From Paenibacillus sp. Soil766 (GTDB taxonomy: Bacteria; Bacillota; Bacilli; Paenibacillales; NBRC-103111), in NCBI RefSeq assembly GCF_001428105.1, contig NZ_LMSJ01000009.1:95549-159548 (forward strand): a stretch of DNA of 64,000 nucleotides. The letters are read 5' to 3'. This document shows positions 18,561-27,333 of the stretch, one piece after another (position 1 is the stretch's first letter; every line of letters starts with the position of its first letter). The translations under genes were made by a program, and so were the position numbers. Under the pieces are notes generated by a model. It had not been told where the DNA came from. It saw only the letters and a program-made list of their open reading frames with translations, and did not search any database.

Positions 18561-19562
18561 ATGACATTAACCATTGGTTCATTAACGTCAAGTTCTGTTA
18601 TTACAAGACATCCTGCTAATCCCATCCTAACGGCAGATTCCGTGCCCTATCCTACAGCGCTTACATTCAATGCAGGTGTTACCAAATTCCAAGGCCAATA
18701 TATCATGGTGTTCCGTAATGACCACGGCTCCGTGAAAGATCAAACGTTAGAGCCATCGCATACGACAGATCTAGGCCTTGCCTACAGCAAAGACGGCATA
18801 CATTGGGATGTACAGTCGAAACCATGTTGGAAGCTGTATGATGAGGAAATCACACGCGTTTATGACCCTCGACTGACCGTGATGGACGGTCGGGTTTACA
18901 TGTGCTTCGCAGTAGATACGCGCCACGGTGTTCGAGGTGGGATAGCGGTAACGGATGACTTTGATAAGTTTGATATTTTGTCCATGTCAGCACCTGACAA
19001 CCGGAATATGGTACTGTTTCCTGAGAAAATTAATGGCAATTATGTTCGTCTGGAACGTCCTTTCCCAGTTTACAGTCGTGGGAAAGATCAATTTGACATT
19101 TGGCTTTCACAATCGCCTGATCTTAAATACTGGGGAGAAACGGATCTCGTCCTAGGTGTTGAGCATGTGCCGTATGCGAATGATAAAATTGGTCCTGCCG
19201 CACCTCCAATTCGTACATCCAAGGGATGGCTAACGACGATCCATGCCGTTGATATCGATCCAAACCGTGGTAAAAATGGCTGGGAGTCGACGTGGAAAAA
19301 GCGCTATACCGCAGGTATTATGCTGCTTGATTTGGATAACCCGAAGAAGGTTATCGGACTGTATAAGGAGCCATTACTAGCACCCGAAGTTAGCTATGAA
19401 ACGGATGGCGGCTTCCGGAATGATGTCATTTTCCCAGGTGGTATGATTCTAGAAGATGATGGTGAAGTGAAAATCTATTATGGAGCAGCAGATACCGTTG
19501 AATGTTTGGCAACTGCACATGTGGATGATTTGGTGAAGTTATGTTTGGAAGGAAATAAATAG
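18561..19562 (+). CDS. Glycoside hydrolase family 130 protein (beta-mannoside phosphorylase/hydrolase type)
   Basis: A 333-residue five-bladed propeller enzyme. The opening RHPANPILTADSVPYPTALTFNAG, VYDPRLTVMDGRVYMCFAVD (~100-120), GPAAPPIRTSKGWLTTIH (~210-228) and the terminal KIYYGAADTVECLATAHV are all family hallmarks. GH130 enzymes phosphorolyse or hydrolyse beta-mannosidic bonds; which of the two is not decided here. ATG 18561 has AAGGAGG 7 bases upstream, so an in-frame ATG at 18531 is rejected. No signal peptide is present. The divergent AraC gene is the likely regulator. Confidence 0.87.
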   Translation: MTLTIGSLTSSSVITRHPANPILTADSVPYPTALTFNAGVTKFQGQYIMVFRNDHGSVKDQTLEPSHTTDLGLAYSKDGIHWDVQSKPCWKLYDEEITRVYDPRLTVMDGRVYMCFAVDTRHGVRGGIAVTDDFDKFDILSMSAPDNRNMVLFPEKINGNYVRLERPFPVYSRGKDQFDIWLSQSPDLKYWGETDLVLGVEHVPYANDKIGPAAPPIRTSKGWLTTIHAVDIDPNRGKNGWESTWKKRYTAGIMLLDLDNPKKVIGLYKEPLLAPEVSYETDGGFRNDVIFPGGMILEDDGEVKIYYGAADTVECLATAHVDDLVKLCLEGNK

Positions 19563-19568
19563 CGCCTG

Positions 19569-19597
19569 TTGACATTTGTTGATGAAGATGTAAGAAT
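19569..19597 (+). promoter_or_regulatory. Probable promoter of the ileS T-box transcript
   Basis: A perfect TTGACA (19569-19574) is followed after 17 bases by AAGAAT (19592-19597). Transcription would start around 19604, just upstream of the T-box Stem I. Confidence 0.5.
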
Positions 19598-19627
19598 GAG
19601 TTAACTGAATGTTCGAACAAATTCATT

Positions 19628-19887
19628 GACGAGAAAGAGTATAGGAAGCCCTTGTTCCACAGAGAGTTGGCACACGCTGAGAGCCAATGTTCAAGACTTC
19701 GTAGAAAATCCTCTCCGAGAAGGAAAGCTGAAGTAGGTGAGTAAGCTGACCCGGGTTCCAGCCGTTACTAAGGATGCGTATGATGGTACGTAGTTAGAGG
19801 TGTCGTAGGATTATGGTAATCATAATCCCTACGGAACTAGGGTGGTATCGCGAGATGAATCTCGTCCCTTATGGGACGAGATTTTTT
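19628..19887 (+). promoter_or_regulatory. T-box riboswitch, isoleucine specifier
   Basis: Canonical T-box leader. The T-box sequence AGGGTGGTATCGCG occupies 19839-19852. The terminator follows, with AATCTCGTCCC (19858-19868) paired to GGGACGAGATT (19873-19883), a TTAT loop and then T residues. The Stem I region holds a GAGAGCC-type distal segment. In the usual specifier context GAAxNNN, the codon ATC (Ile) lies at 19708-19710, matching the downstream gene. Uncharged tRNA-Ile should base-pair with GGTA of the T-box and prevent termination. Start and end of the element are approximate. Confidence 0.9.
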
Positions 19888-19955
19888 GTGTTTTTCAATG
19901 AACCTTTTCGTCAAGGAACGAACGTTAAGTGGGATGAAATGAGAGGATGAGACCT

Positions 19956-22900
19956 ATGAGAAAAGTGGATGTGAAAGAAAAGGCAAGGACGCGAGAACTC
20001 CGAGTTCTTGAACAGTGGAAACGTAATGATACTTTCCGTAAATCAATTGAAAACAGGGAGGGTCAACCCAACTTTGTTTTCTATGAAGGCCCCCCAACTG
20101 CGAACGGTGAACCGCATATCGGACATGTATTGGGACGTGTGATCAAAGATTTCATCGGTCGCTACAAAACTATGGCAGGCTACCGTGTCATACGCAAAGC
20201 GGGTTGGGATACACATGGACTTCCTGTCGAGCTTGGCGTAGAGAAAAAGCTTGGTATTTCTGGCAAACAAGAAATTGAATCCTATGGGGTTGCCAAGTTC
20301 GTGGAAGCGTGTAAGCGCAGCGTTTTCGAATATGAGAAGCAGTGGCGTGACATGACCGAAGCGATTGCTTACTGGACGGATATGGAGAACCCTTATGTCA
20401 CACTAACTAATGATTATATCGAAAGTGTTTGGCACATTTTATCTACCATTCATACGAAAGGACTGTTGTACAAAGGGCATCGCGTAAGCCCGTACTGTCC
20501 TGATTGTCAAACAACACTCAGCTCACACGAAGTAGCTCAAGGCTATGAAGATGTGAAAGATTTGAGTGCTACTGTGAAATTCACAAATAAGAACGCAGAT
20601 GAACATTTTCTTGCATGGACGACGACACCATGGACATTGCCTGCCAATGTTGCTTTAGCTGTAAATAAAAATGTGGACTATGTCAAAGTCAAACAACATG
20701 GTGAAGTTTACATTGTAGCAAGCAACCTTGTTGATAGGGTCATCAAAGGGGAGTATGAGCTCCTATCCATGCATAAAGGATCTGAATTTGTGGGAACACC
20801 TTATGTGGCACCTTTTGGTTATGTAGATGTGACGAAAGGTCATATCATCGTAGACGCTGACTATGTTAGCGACAGCAGTGGCACGGGGATCGTCCATATT
20901 GCGCCAGCTCATGGTGAAGATGATTATCGCACAGTACGCCAGCATGAATTGGATTTCGTGCATGTTGTTGATGCGAAAGGTCGTTACGTGGATCAGATTT
21001 CAGATTTTGCCGGTCGTTTTGTGAAGGATTGTGATATCGATATCGTAAAAAACTTATCTGAACGTGGTCTGTTGTTTAGCAAGGAACGTTATGAGCATAG
21101 TTATCCATTTTGCTGGCGCTGTAAATCACCGCTTCTCTATTACGCGACCGAGAGTTGGTTCATCCAAACAACAGTAATTAAAGATCAGCTAATCGCGAAC
21201 AATAGCACAATCACTTGGTATCCTTCTCATCTGCAAGAAGGTCGGTTCGGGAAATTCTTAGAAGAACTCGTTGATTGGAATATCAGTAGAAATCGCTATT
21301 GGGGTACTCCGCTGAATGTTTGGATTTGCGAGGATTGCAATGAGGAATATGCACCTCACAGTCATAAGGATCTTCGTGATCGAGCGACCGATCCGATAGA
21401 GGGAAATCTTGAATTGCATAAGCCTTACGTGGATCAAGTGAAGCTGCGCTGCGCTTGCGGTGGTACCATGCATAGAACCTCAGAAGTCATTGACGTCTGG
21501 TTCGATAGCGGCTCCATGCCATTTGCCCAATACCATCAACCATTTGAACACAAGGAACAGTTTCAAGAGCAGTATCCCGCGGATATGATCTGCGAGGGGA
21601 TTGATCAGACGCGCGGCTGGTTTTTCAGCTTGCTGGCGGTCTCAACCCTTTATAATGGGCAAATCCCTTATAAAGCCGTATTATCGACGGGGCATGTACT
21701 GGATGAGAATGGACAGAAAATGTCTAAGAGTAAGGGCAACGGGATTGATCCGTGGGAAATCATTAACGAATTTGGGACAGATGCGTTCCGATGGGCGTTG
21801 CTATCTGATAGTGCACCTTGGAGCAGCAAGAAATTCTCTAAGCAAATTGTCGCCGAGGCAAAATCTAAAGTTATTGATACGATCAACAACACACATGCTT
21901 TCTATGCGTTGTATGCACAAATAGATCAGTATGAACCAGAAGACTATCCGCAGATAACCTCCGTGAATGTGTTAGATCGATGGATTATGTCTAGGTTAAA
22001 CAGCACCTTGCACCATGTAGTAAAAGGACTAGAAGTCAACGATTTCTTGAACCCCGCGAAGCAAATTGAAGCTTTCGTAGATGAACTTAGCAATTGGTAT
22101 ATCAGACGTTCGCGAGATCGGTTCTGGGGAAGTGAATGGACAGATGATAAAATTGCAGCTTATCAAACTTTACGTCATGTTTTGCTAACACTATCACAAA
22201 TGATTGCTCCTTATACTCCGCTAATTGCGGATGATCTATATGCGAATTTGGGAGGCAAGGGGAGTGTACATCTGACCGATTATCCGAAATTGGATGAGAC
22301 ATTACACGATGTATCGTTAGAGAAAGAGATGGAATCCGTAAGGCAAATCGTGGAATTGGCCCGCAATATTCGAAATGAAACGGGAATTAAGACACGGATG
22401 CCGCTATCGGAGTTATTCGTTTCGTTTGATAGTGAGTGTAACATTGGAGGATTCGAAGATATCATCCAAGATGAGATCAATGTGAAATCGATCCAAATCG
22501 TGTCTAGTGATGTCAGCTTCGTTCGTTTCACGCTTAAGTTAAACTTGAAAGCAGCAGGTAAAAAGTTCGGCAAATTAGTGGGACCGGTGCAAGCTCTGTT
22601 AAAGCAGCTATCTGCGGTAGAGGCAAAAGCTGTGATTGACAATGGCTTCCTGGATACGAAGCTCGATGGGGAAAACCTGCATATCTTGCTCGAGGATTTA
22701 CTTATTGAGAAACAAGCGAATGAAGGTTACTCCTCAGCATCGGGTTACCAAATGACGGTTGCCTTAAACACAATCATGACGGAAGAGTTAGAACAGGAAG
22801 GGTTAGTTAGAGAGGTCATTCGAGCTATTCAAGATTACCGCAAAAAGATAAGACTTCCGATCGAAAAACGCATCGATCTTGTTCTAGATGTTGATGTACA

Positions 22901-23039
22901 ATTACTAGCTGCTTTAGAACGATTTGACCACATTTTACAAGAACATGTATTATTGAAAAGTGTTCGATATGCTGCGGAATCCAATATGGAAACCGTATCG
23001 TATGGGGAAGGCACGTTCCGTTTACTTATCATGGAATAG
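19956..23039 (+). CDS. ileS: Isoleucyl-tRNA synthetase, IleS2 (eukaryote-like) type
   Basis: A 1027-residue class I synthetase. The HIGH motif is PHIGHVLGR near residues 52-60, the conserved GWDTHGLPVELGVEKKLG follows at ~82-99 and KMSKS is near 588. A CP1 editing domain lies around 180-390. The sequence type matches the IleS2 clade, which resembles eukaryotic enzymes and includes mupirocin-tolerant forms; this is recognition by eye, not a tree. Most Bacillales carry IleS1 in the divIVA-lspA region, so this may be a second, T-box-regulated copy. GAGAGG lies 9 bases before ATG 19956; an ATG at 19947 abuts that site and is less likely. Confidence 0.93.
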   Translation: MRKVDVKEKARTRELRVLEQWKRNDTFRKSIENREGQPNFVFYEGPPTANGEPHIGHVLGRVIKDFIGRYKTMAGYRVIRKAGWDTHGLPVELGVEKKLGISGKQEIESYGVAKFVEACKRSVFEYEKQWRDMTEAIAYWTDMENPYVTLTNDYIESVWHILSTIHTKGLLYKGHRVSPYCPDCQTTLSSHEVAQGYEDVKDLSATVKFTNKNADEHFLAWTTTPWTLPANVALAVNKNVDYVKVKQHGEVYIVASNLVDRVIKGEYELLSMHKGSEFVGTPYVAPFGYVDVTKGHIIVDADYVSDSSGTGIVHIAPAHGEDDYRTVRQHELDFVHVVDAKGRYVDQISDFAGRFVKDCDIDIVKNLSERGLLFSKERYEHSYPFCWRCKSPLLYYATESWFIQTTVIKDQLIANNSTITWYPSHLQEGRFGKFLEELVDWNISRNRYWGTPLNVWICEDCNEEYAPHSHKDLRDRATDPIEGNLELHKPYVDQVKLRCACGGTMHRTSEVIDVWFDSGSMPFAQYHQPFEHKEQFQEQYPADMICEGIDQTRGWFFSLLAVSTLYNGQIPYKAVLSTGHVLDENGQKMSKSKGNGIDPWEIINEFGTDAFRWALLSDSAPWSSKKFSKQIVAEAKSKVIDTINNTHAFYALYAQIDQYEPEDYPQITSVNVLDRWIMSRLNSTLHHVVKGLEVNDFLNPAKQIEAFVDELSNWYIRRSRDRFWGSEWTDDKIAAYQTLRHVLLTLSQMIAPYTPLIADDLYANLGGKGSVHLTDYPKLDETLHDVSLEKEMESVRQIVELARNIRNETGIKTRMPLSELFVSFDSECNIGGFEDIIQDEINVKSIQIVSSDVSFVRFTLKLNLKAAGKKFGKLVGPVQALLKQLSAVEAKAVIDNGFLDTKLDGENLHILLEDLLIEKQANEGYSSASGYQMTVALNTIMTEELEQEGLVREVIRAIQDYRKKIRLPIEKRIDLVLDVDVQLLAALERFDHILQEHVLLKSVRYAAESNMETVSYGEGTFRLLIME

Positions 23040-23101
23040 TAACATTTCCACTTCACCTACAATATGATGGGTCTAGACATATACTCAATTGAGGTGAGCG
23101 A

Positions 23102-23545
23102 ATGGCAGTCGTAAAAGCTAGAAAGCAGGATATCGATATGTTGGCAAGGTTGCTTCGAGCTGAAGCTGAAACCGAAGGCGAAAACGGTATGCTTCTTGTT
23201 GGCAATGTTGGGATTAATCGAATAAGAGCGAATTGCTCTGATTTCAAAAATCTCCGAACAATTCCCCAAATGATCAATCAACCGCATGCATTTGAAGCGT
23301 TGCAGCACGGTTTGTACTATCAGAACGCAAGAGAAAGAGAGCGTCGCCTAGCACAAAGAGCTGTAAATGGAGAGCGGATTTGGCCAGCTAAATTTTCACT
23401 TTGGTATTTTCGGCCGGGAACGTTCGATAATCCTGGACCATGTCCGGATACCTGGTATAATCAGCCGAAAGCAGGCCGCTACAAGAAGCACTGTTTTTAT
23501 GAGCCAACACCCAAAGAATGTCAAAATGTCTACAATACGTTTTAA
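23102..23545 (+). CDS. Cell wall hydrolase, CwlJ/SleB type
   Basis: A 147-residue protein consisting only of the Hydrolase_2 (SleB/CwlJ) catalytic domain: LARLLRAEAETEGENGMLLVGNVGINR (residues 14-40, with the catalytic Glu in RAEAE), then PHAFEAL near 60, and a WYNQP...HCFYEPTPKEC end. There is no signal peptide or peptidoglycan-binding domain, as in CwlJ, which is made in the mother cell and degrades spore cortex during germination. GAGGTGAG precedes ATG 23102. It lies 9 kb from the gerA operon. Confidence 0.88.
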   Translation: MAVVKARKQDIDMLARLLRAEAETEGENGMLLVGNVGINRIRANCSDFKNLRTIPQMINQPHAFEALQHGLYYQNARERERRLAQRAVNGERIWPAKFSLWYFRPGTFDNPGPCPDTWYNQPKAGRYKKHCFYEPTPKECQNVYNTF

Positions 23546-23573
23546 GATTACAACAAAATCGTTCCATATGAAG

Positions 23574-23599
23574 AAAGAGCTGCCCATGGACAGCTCTTT
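23574..23599. terminator. Bidirectional terminator between cwlJ-like and phosphodiester glycosidase genes
   Basis: AAAGAGCTG (23574-23582) pairs perfectly with CAGCTCTTT (23591-23599) between two converging genes. Confidence 0.75.
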
Positions 23600-23606
23600 A
23601 CTTGTT

Positions 23607-24701
23607 TTACTTATTATTTAATTGATTTTGTTCCGCCAGATAACCTGGATTATCATAAGCACCACCAGGATCAATGTCGGTCACACCTTCCCAAATATTC
23701 GCCACATCAACCTGATCCGGATGTTCAAAAATAAGGAGCCCAGAAGGCAGTCTTCTTTCGCCATAACGGCTGGATGGATGCGTAACTAGATCGCTTCCGA
23801 CGACCATTTCAGAGGAAGCACCTCCGTCTAAGAAACCGGCATTAACACAACCTTCTTTCAATAAAAGGTCTTGAACATCTTTTAAAGAAGCGCCAATACT
23901 TTTGGACTGACGTCCATCAATGACGATCATAATGATAACACCATCTGCGCGTTGCCCAATGGCTGTCCGCGGGTTAAGACCATCACCGACGATGGGGAGT
24001 GCTTTGCCATTCGCAATGATGCGCGGATAGAAAGAAACGGCGTCAGTTACATGCAAGGCTAATAGCTCATCAATCGAGTATTTTCCAATAATTAATTTAC
24101 CTGTATGGTCAAACGCGACGACTTGTTGAGGTACAGTGCCATCTACGCTCGTATACAAAATCTTACCTCCAGACATAATAACCCCAATAGGAGCAAAGCC
24201 GTTGCCCAATCCTTGAGGGTCGTCGAAACCTCCACCATTTACACCTGCAAGTGCTCCTGTACGCTTCACCATTGAACTAATTGTTTCGCCTTGACCTACT
24301 TTACTTGGAACAACTACTCGAATTGCTCTAGGATCATATACAACCATTTTTTTGCCGACCCAGCCGCGTCCAGCGATATCTTCGACATCAATAATCTTCC
24401 CATCCTGTTTCTGTATCGTGATCGCATTCAAATCCTGCTTCTCAATCGAGTTATTTTCACTCATTTGCATGACATCATGAATCATTTCATCTCGCTTCTT
24501 CACACCTACAAAAATCCATGCCCACTCCCGATGCTGGGTAGCAATAAAAGTGTCCGCAAGGAACAGGCGGATTTTCGATCCTGGTGGGGTTAAGAACAGA
24601 AAGCTTACAGATAGAAATACAAATATCATACAAATGAATAAGGAACGTTTTAGCCAGCTCACGCTTTGCTCTTGTTTGTAATTAATTCCCGCTAGCTTCA
24701 T
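23607..24701 (-). CDS. Membrane-anchored phosphodiester glycosidase (NAGPA domain)
   Basis: A 364-residue protein with one N-terminal membrane segment (residues ~19-42) and an extracytoplasmic NAGPA domain. Family motifs are GVNGGGFDDPQGLGNGFAP (~150-168), NPRTAIGQRADGVIIMIVIDGR (~244-265) and GCVNAGFLDGGASSEMVV (~283-300). Bacterial NAGPA proteins are associated with exopolysaccharide or wall-polymer metabolism, probably cleaving sugar phosphodiesters; the substrate here is unknown. The ribosome site (AGTAGG) is weak. Monocistronic. Confidence 0.85.
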   Translation of the reverse strand: MKLAGINYKQEQSVSWLKRSLFICMIFVFLSVSFLFLTPPGSKIRLFLADTFIATQHREWAWIFVGVKKRDEMIHDVMQMSENNSIEKQDLNAITIQKQDGKIIDVEDIAGRGWVGKKMVVYDPRAIRVVVPSKVGQGETISSMVKRTGALAGVNGGGFDDPQGLGNGFAPIGVIMSGGKILYTSVDGTVPQQVVAFDHTGKLIIGKYSIDELLALHVTDAVSFYPRIIANGKALPIVGDGLNPRTAIGQRADGVIIMIVIDGRQSKSIGASLKDVQDLLLKEGCVNAGFLDGGASSEMVVGSDLVTHPSSRYGERRLPSGLLIFEHPDQVDVANIWEGVTDIDPGGAYDNPGYLAEQNQLNNK

Positions 24702-24847
24702 GATAGTAAGTGCCTACTTTCTAGAAAATTTGTACACGGCGCATAGTTCTAAGTATACATAAGGAACCTCTAGCAAAGATGAACATAAGCTTAAAATCCA
24801 CGATTTTCAGTGGTGTAAATAGAACCAATCCTGCAAATAAATAGGAG

Positions 24848-24876
24848 TTGACACACTACCTACTAAAAGGTAGAAT
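24848..24876 (+). promoter_or_regulatory. tetR promoter with operator O1 in the spacer
   Basis: TTGACA (24848-24853), a 17-base spacer and TAGAAT (24871-24876) form a near-consensus promoter. The 18-base palindrome CTACCTACTAAAAGGTAG (24856-24873) fills the spacer, so a bound repressor would exclude RNA polymerase. The start codon lies 7 bases after the -10, that is, at the expected transcription start. Confidence 0.85.
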
Positions 24877-24882
24877 AACGAC

Positions 24883-25461
24883 ATGACCAAAACCAACAAC
24901 AACAAAAACACGTCAGAACTTATTCTAGACACTGCGCAAGCGATAGTTCAGCAGTATGGGTTTAACGGATTCAGTTATTCGCATATTGCGGAAAAAGTAG
25001 GCATACGAAATGCCAGTATTCATTACTACTTCCCGAATAAGGAGGATTTGGGAGAAGCTCTGATTAAACGTTATCTCAGAAATTTCCAACAATTTGTTGC
25101 TGGAATCGATGCCGAGATACCGAACAATCTAGAGAAGTTACGCAAATTCATCTTACTCTATAGTGGACCTGTTCAAGATTATTGCGCTTGTCTAAGTGTC
25201 ATGCTATCGACTGACTTGGCTACATTATCAGGCAAAGTGCAGGTCGGGTTATCACAGTTTTTCACAGCCAATCTAGCTTGGTTGGAACGCGTGTTAGATG
25301 AGGGGCGGCGTGAAGGACAATTGAGTTTTGAAGGCGCCGCGGATGTTCAAGCTCACCAATTTCTGGCTGCGCTTCAAGGTGCACAATTATTGTCAAGAAG
25401 TTTTCATGATATAAGCAAGTATGAAAAGATAACAGAAGGCTTAATATCCGCTTTAGCTTGA
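24883..25461 (+). CDS. TetR/AcrR family repressor
   Basis: A 192-residue repressor. The helix-turn-helix spans residues ~12-58 (LILDTAQAIVQQYGFNGFSY, then IAEKVGIRNASIHYYFPNKE), followed by a helical ligand-binding domain that includes YCACLSVMLSTDL. It should bind CTACCTACTAAAAGGTAG-type sites at 24856, 25493 and 27276, giving autoregulation and control of the downstream redox genes. No ribosome site precedes ATG 24883, and the mRNA is predicted to start at or within a base or two of this ATG, so translation is probably leaderless. The inducer is unknown; a quinone-like, nitro or electrophilic compound fits the neighbours. Confidence 0.9.
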   Translation: MTKTNNNKNTSELILDTAQAIVQQYGFNGFSYSHIAEKVGIRNASIHYYFPNKEDLGEALIKRYLRNFQQFVAGIDAEIPNNLEKLRKFILLYSGPVQDYCACLSVMLSTDLATLSGKVQVGLSQFFTANLAWLERVLDEGRREGQLSFEGAADVQAHQFLAALQGAQLLSRSFHDISKYEKITEGLISALA

Positions 25462-25492
25462 AAAAGAAGGCGGATTATTTTTCGAGTCATAC

Positions 25493-25513
25493 CTACCTTT
25501 TAGTAGGTAGAAT
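25493..25513 (+). promoter_or_regulatory. TetR operator O2 and -10 of the SDR-NIPSNAP-oxidoreductase unit
   Basis: CTACCTTTTAGTAGGTAG (25493-25510) is the reverse complement of O1. It overlaps TAGAAT (25508-25513) with the same geometry as at tetR. The -35 region is poor. Confidence 0.8.
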
Positions 25514-25537
25514 ATCAACTATAGAAGAGATGTAAAT

Positions 25538-26283
25538 ATGAGTTTTCAAAATAAGGTAGTCGTCATTACAGGTGCAAGTAGTGGTATTGGAAAGGCAGTT
25601 GCTAGACTTGCGAAACAAGGAGCATTCGTCGTCATTAGTGGCCGCCGTGAACATGCGCTGGAAGAGGTTGCAAGAGAAATCGATTCTACAGGTGCACGAG
25701 TGGCCTATGTTATTGGCGATATTTCAGATCCCCAAGTTGCTGAGCGTTTAATCCAGGAAGGACTTTCCCGTTTTGGGAGAATCGACACGACACCCTAGAG
25801 AATAATGCCGGTATCTTTATATCAAAACCGTTTACGGATTACACAGATGAGGATTTCAGCTCAGTGATGTCTAGTAATATGACAGGATTCTTCCATGTAA
25901 CCCAGCGGGCACTGATCGAAATGATGAAGAATGGCTCAGGCCATATCGTTAACATTACAGCAAGTGGAGTCGCGGAACAGCCGCTCAAATCTGTACCAGC
26001 TGTACTTGCCGCGTTATCCAAAGGTGGCTTGAACACGGCAACGAAATCTCTAGCGATTGAGTATGCAGACAAAGGCATTCGGGTGAATGCAGTTGCGCCT
26101 GGGGTAATTAGAACGCCTATGCATGCGGTTGAGTCCTATGATTTCTTATCGAAAGTTCATCCTGTGGGTCGAATGGGTGAAGTGCAAGATATTGTTGACT
26201 CGATTGTGTATTTGGAGTCCGCAAACTTCGTAACCGGAGAAATTCTACATGTCGATGGTGGTCAAAACGCTGGTCAATGGTAA
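25538..26283 (+). pseudogene. Short-chain dehydrogenase/reductase, frameshifted by a GACAC duplication
   Basis: The first part (25538-25798) encodes the Rossmann start VVVITGASSGIGKAVARLA and runs to FGRID, then ends early. The second part continues in another frame from LENNAGIFISKPF to the C-terminal FVTGEILHVDGGQ. The break coincides with a perfect tandem GACAC GACAC (25784-25793). Removing one copy restores RIDTLENNAG, the normal SDR N-N-A-G motif. The usual Y-x-x-x-K is not present: the aligned stretch reads VLAALSKGG, with Ala at the Tyr position, a variation I have seen in a subgroup of SDRs. It is inactive as read unless the duplication is a sequencing error or is phase-variable. Confidence 0.88.
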
Positions 26284-26329
26284 GCATATCATTTTTAGCA
26301 AGTACAACTTAAGTAAGGAGGTGAGAAAC

Positions 26330-26662
26330 ATGTTGTATGAACTGCGAATTTATCATGTTAATCCTGGCAAAATGCAGGCTCTTCATGAGAGATTCAGAGA
26401 TCATGTGATCGATTTATTTTCGAAACATGGCATGAAGATTACGCATTATTGGGAAGCCATCCATGAATTAAATAACCGGCTCTATTATGTTGAGCATGAC
26501 AATATGGAAAGTCGCAATCTAAATTACGAACGTTTCCGAAACGATCCAGAATGGATTGAAGTGAAACGGATTTCAGAAATGTATGGGCCTTTGCTTAACA
26601 ATCAGGAAAGTATATTTATGAAAAACGCAGCCTTTTCGAGAACAAATAAAACAGGACAGTAA
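26330..26662 (+). CDS. NIPSNAP family protein
   Basis: A 110-residue dimeric alpha/beta-barrel protein. The opening MLYELRIYHVNPGKMQALHERF and the later HYWEAIHELNNRLYYV are typical of NIPSNAP proteins, whose function in bacteria is unknown. A strong AAGGAGGTGAG precedes ATG 26330, so an in-frame start at 26249, inside the SDR gene, is rejected. It lies in the TetR-controlled group, 47 bases after the broken SDR. Confidence 0.85.
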   Translation: MLYELRIYHVNPGKMQALHERFRDHVIDLFSKHGMKITHYWEAIHELNNRLYYVEHDNMESRNLNYERFRNDPEWIEVKRISEMYGPLLNNQESIFMKNAAFSRTNKTGQ

Positions 26663-26708
26663 GCTGTCCACAACATAATAATATAATTAGAAATGGAGCA
26701 AACTTACT

Positions 26709-27251
26709 ATGAAAACATTAGTCATCATCACTCATCCGAATATCGAGCAATCCACCTGGAATAAAGCTTGGCTTGAAGCCTTACAAGAACAAGGTGATGT
26801 CACAATTCATCAATTATATAAAGAGTATCCAGATGAAAACATTGATGTTGCCAAAGAACAGAAGCTAATTGAAGCACATGATCGGGTTATTTTCCAATAT
26901 CCGCTCTATTGGTACAGTACGCCATCCTTACTTAAAAAGTGGTTTGTTACCGTTCTGCAATATGGCTGGGCTTATGGTCCAGATGGCAGTAAAACAGCAG
27001 GCAAACAAATCGGAGTAGCGATTTCAACATATGGCACGGATGCTTCTTATCAACCTACAGGTTCTAATCGTTATACACTTCAGGAAATATTACGCCCGAT
27101 GGAAGCACTTGCCCAATTTATCAGCGCTTCCTATCTGCCTCATTTTGCATTAAACGATACTTCAACAGTTACCGATGAGCGGTTAGCACAAAGCGCGAAG
27201 GACTACATTCATCATCTGCAAACTGTAAAGCCTTCTCTTGTAAACCAATGA
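26709..27251 (+). CDS. NAD(P)H-dependent oxidoreductase (flavodoxin-like, MdaB/KefF type)
   Basis: A 180-residue flavoprotein of the NQO1/KefF/MdaB flavodoxin-like family. It opens with LVIITHPNIEQSTWNKAWL (phosphate-binding loop). FQYPLYWYSTPSLLKKWF (residues ~62-79) is the characteristic FMN/FAD-contact segment, followed by YGPDGSKTAGKQIGVAISTYG. The family reduces quinones and other electrophiles by two-electron transfer. ATGGAGCA precedes ATG 26709. Third member of the TetR-controlled unit. Confidence 0.88.
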   Translation: MKTLVIITHPNIEQSTWNKAWLEALQEQGDVTIHQLYKEYPDENIDVAKEQKLIEAHDRVIFQYPLYWYSTPSLLKKWFVTVLQYGWAYGPDGSKTAGKQIGVAISTYGTDASYQPTGSNRYTLQEILRPMEALAQFISASYLPHFALNDTSTVTDERLAQSAKDYIHHLQTVKPSLVNQ

Positions 27252-27275
27252 GTGTTGTCGCAAAGTAACTTTATT

Positions 27276-27296
27276 TTACCTTTTAGTAGATAGATA
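27276..27296 (+). promoter_or_regulatory. TetR operator O3 before the tautomerase gene
   Basis: TTACCTTTTAGTAGATAG (27276-27293) matches O2 at 16 of 18 positions and overlaps a TAGATA (27291-27296) at the same offset as the -10 in O1 and O2. The palindrome is slightly degraded, so binding may be weaker. Confidence 0.7.
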
Positions 27297-27333
27297 CATG
27301 TTGTGGCTAACAATTTCAAGGAGGTCATTATCT

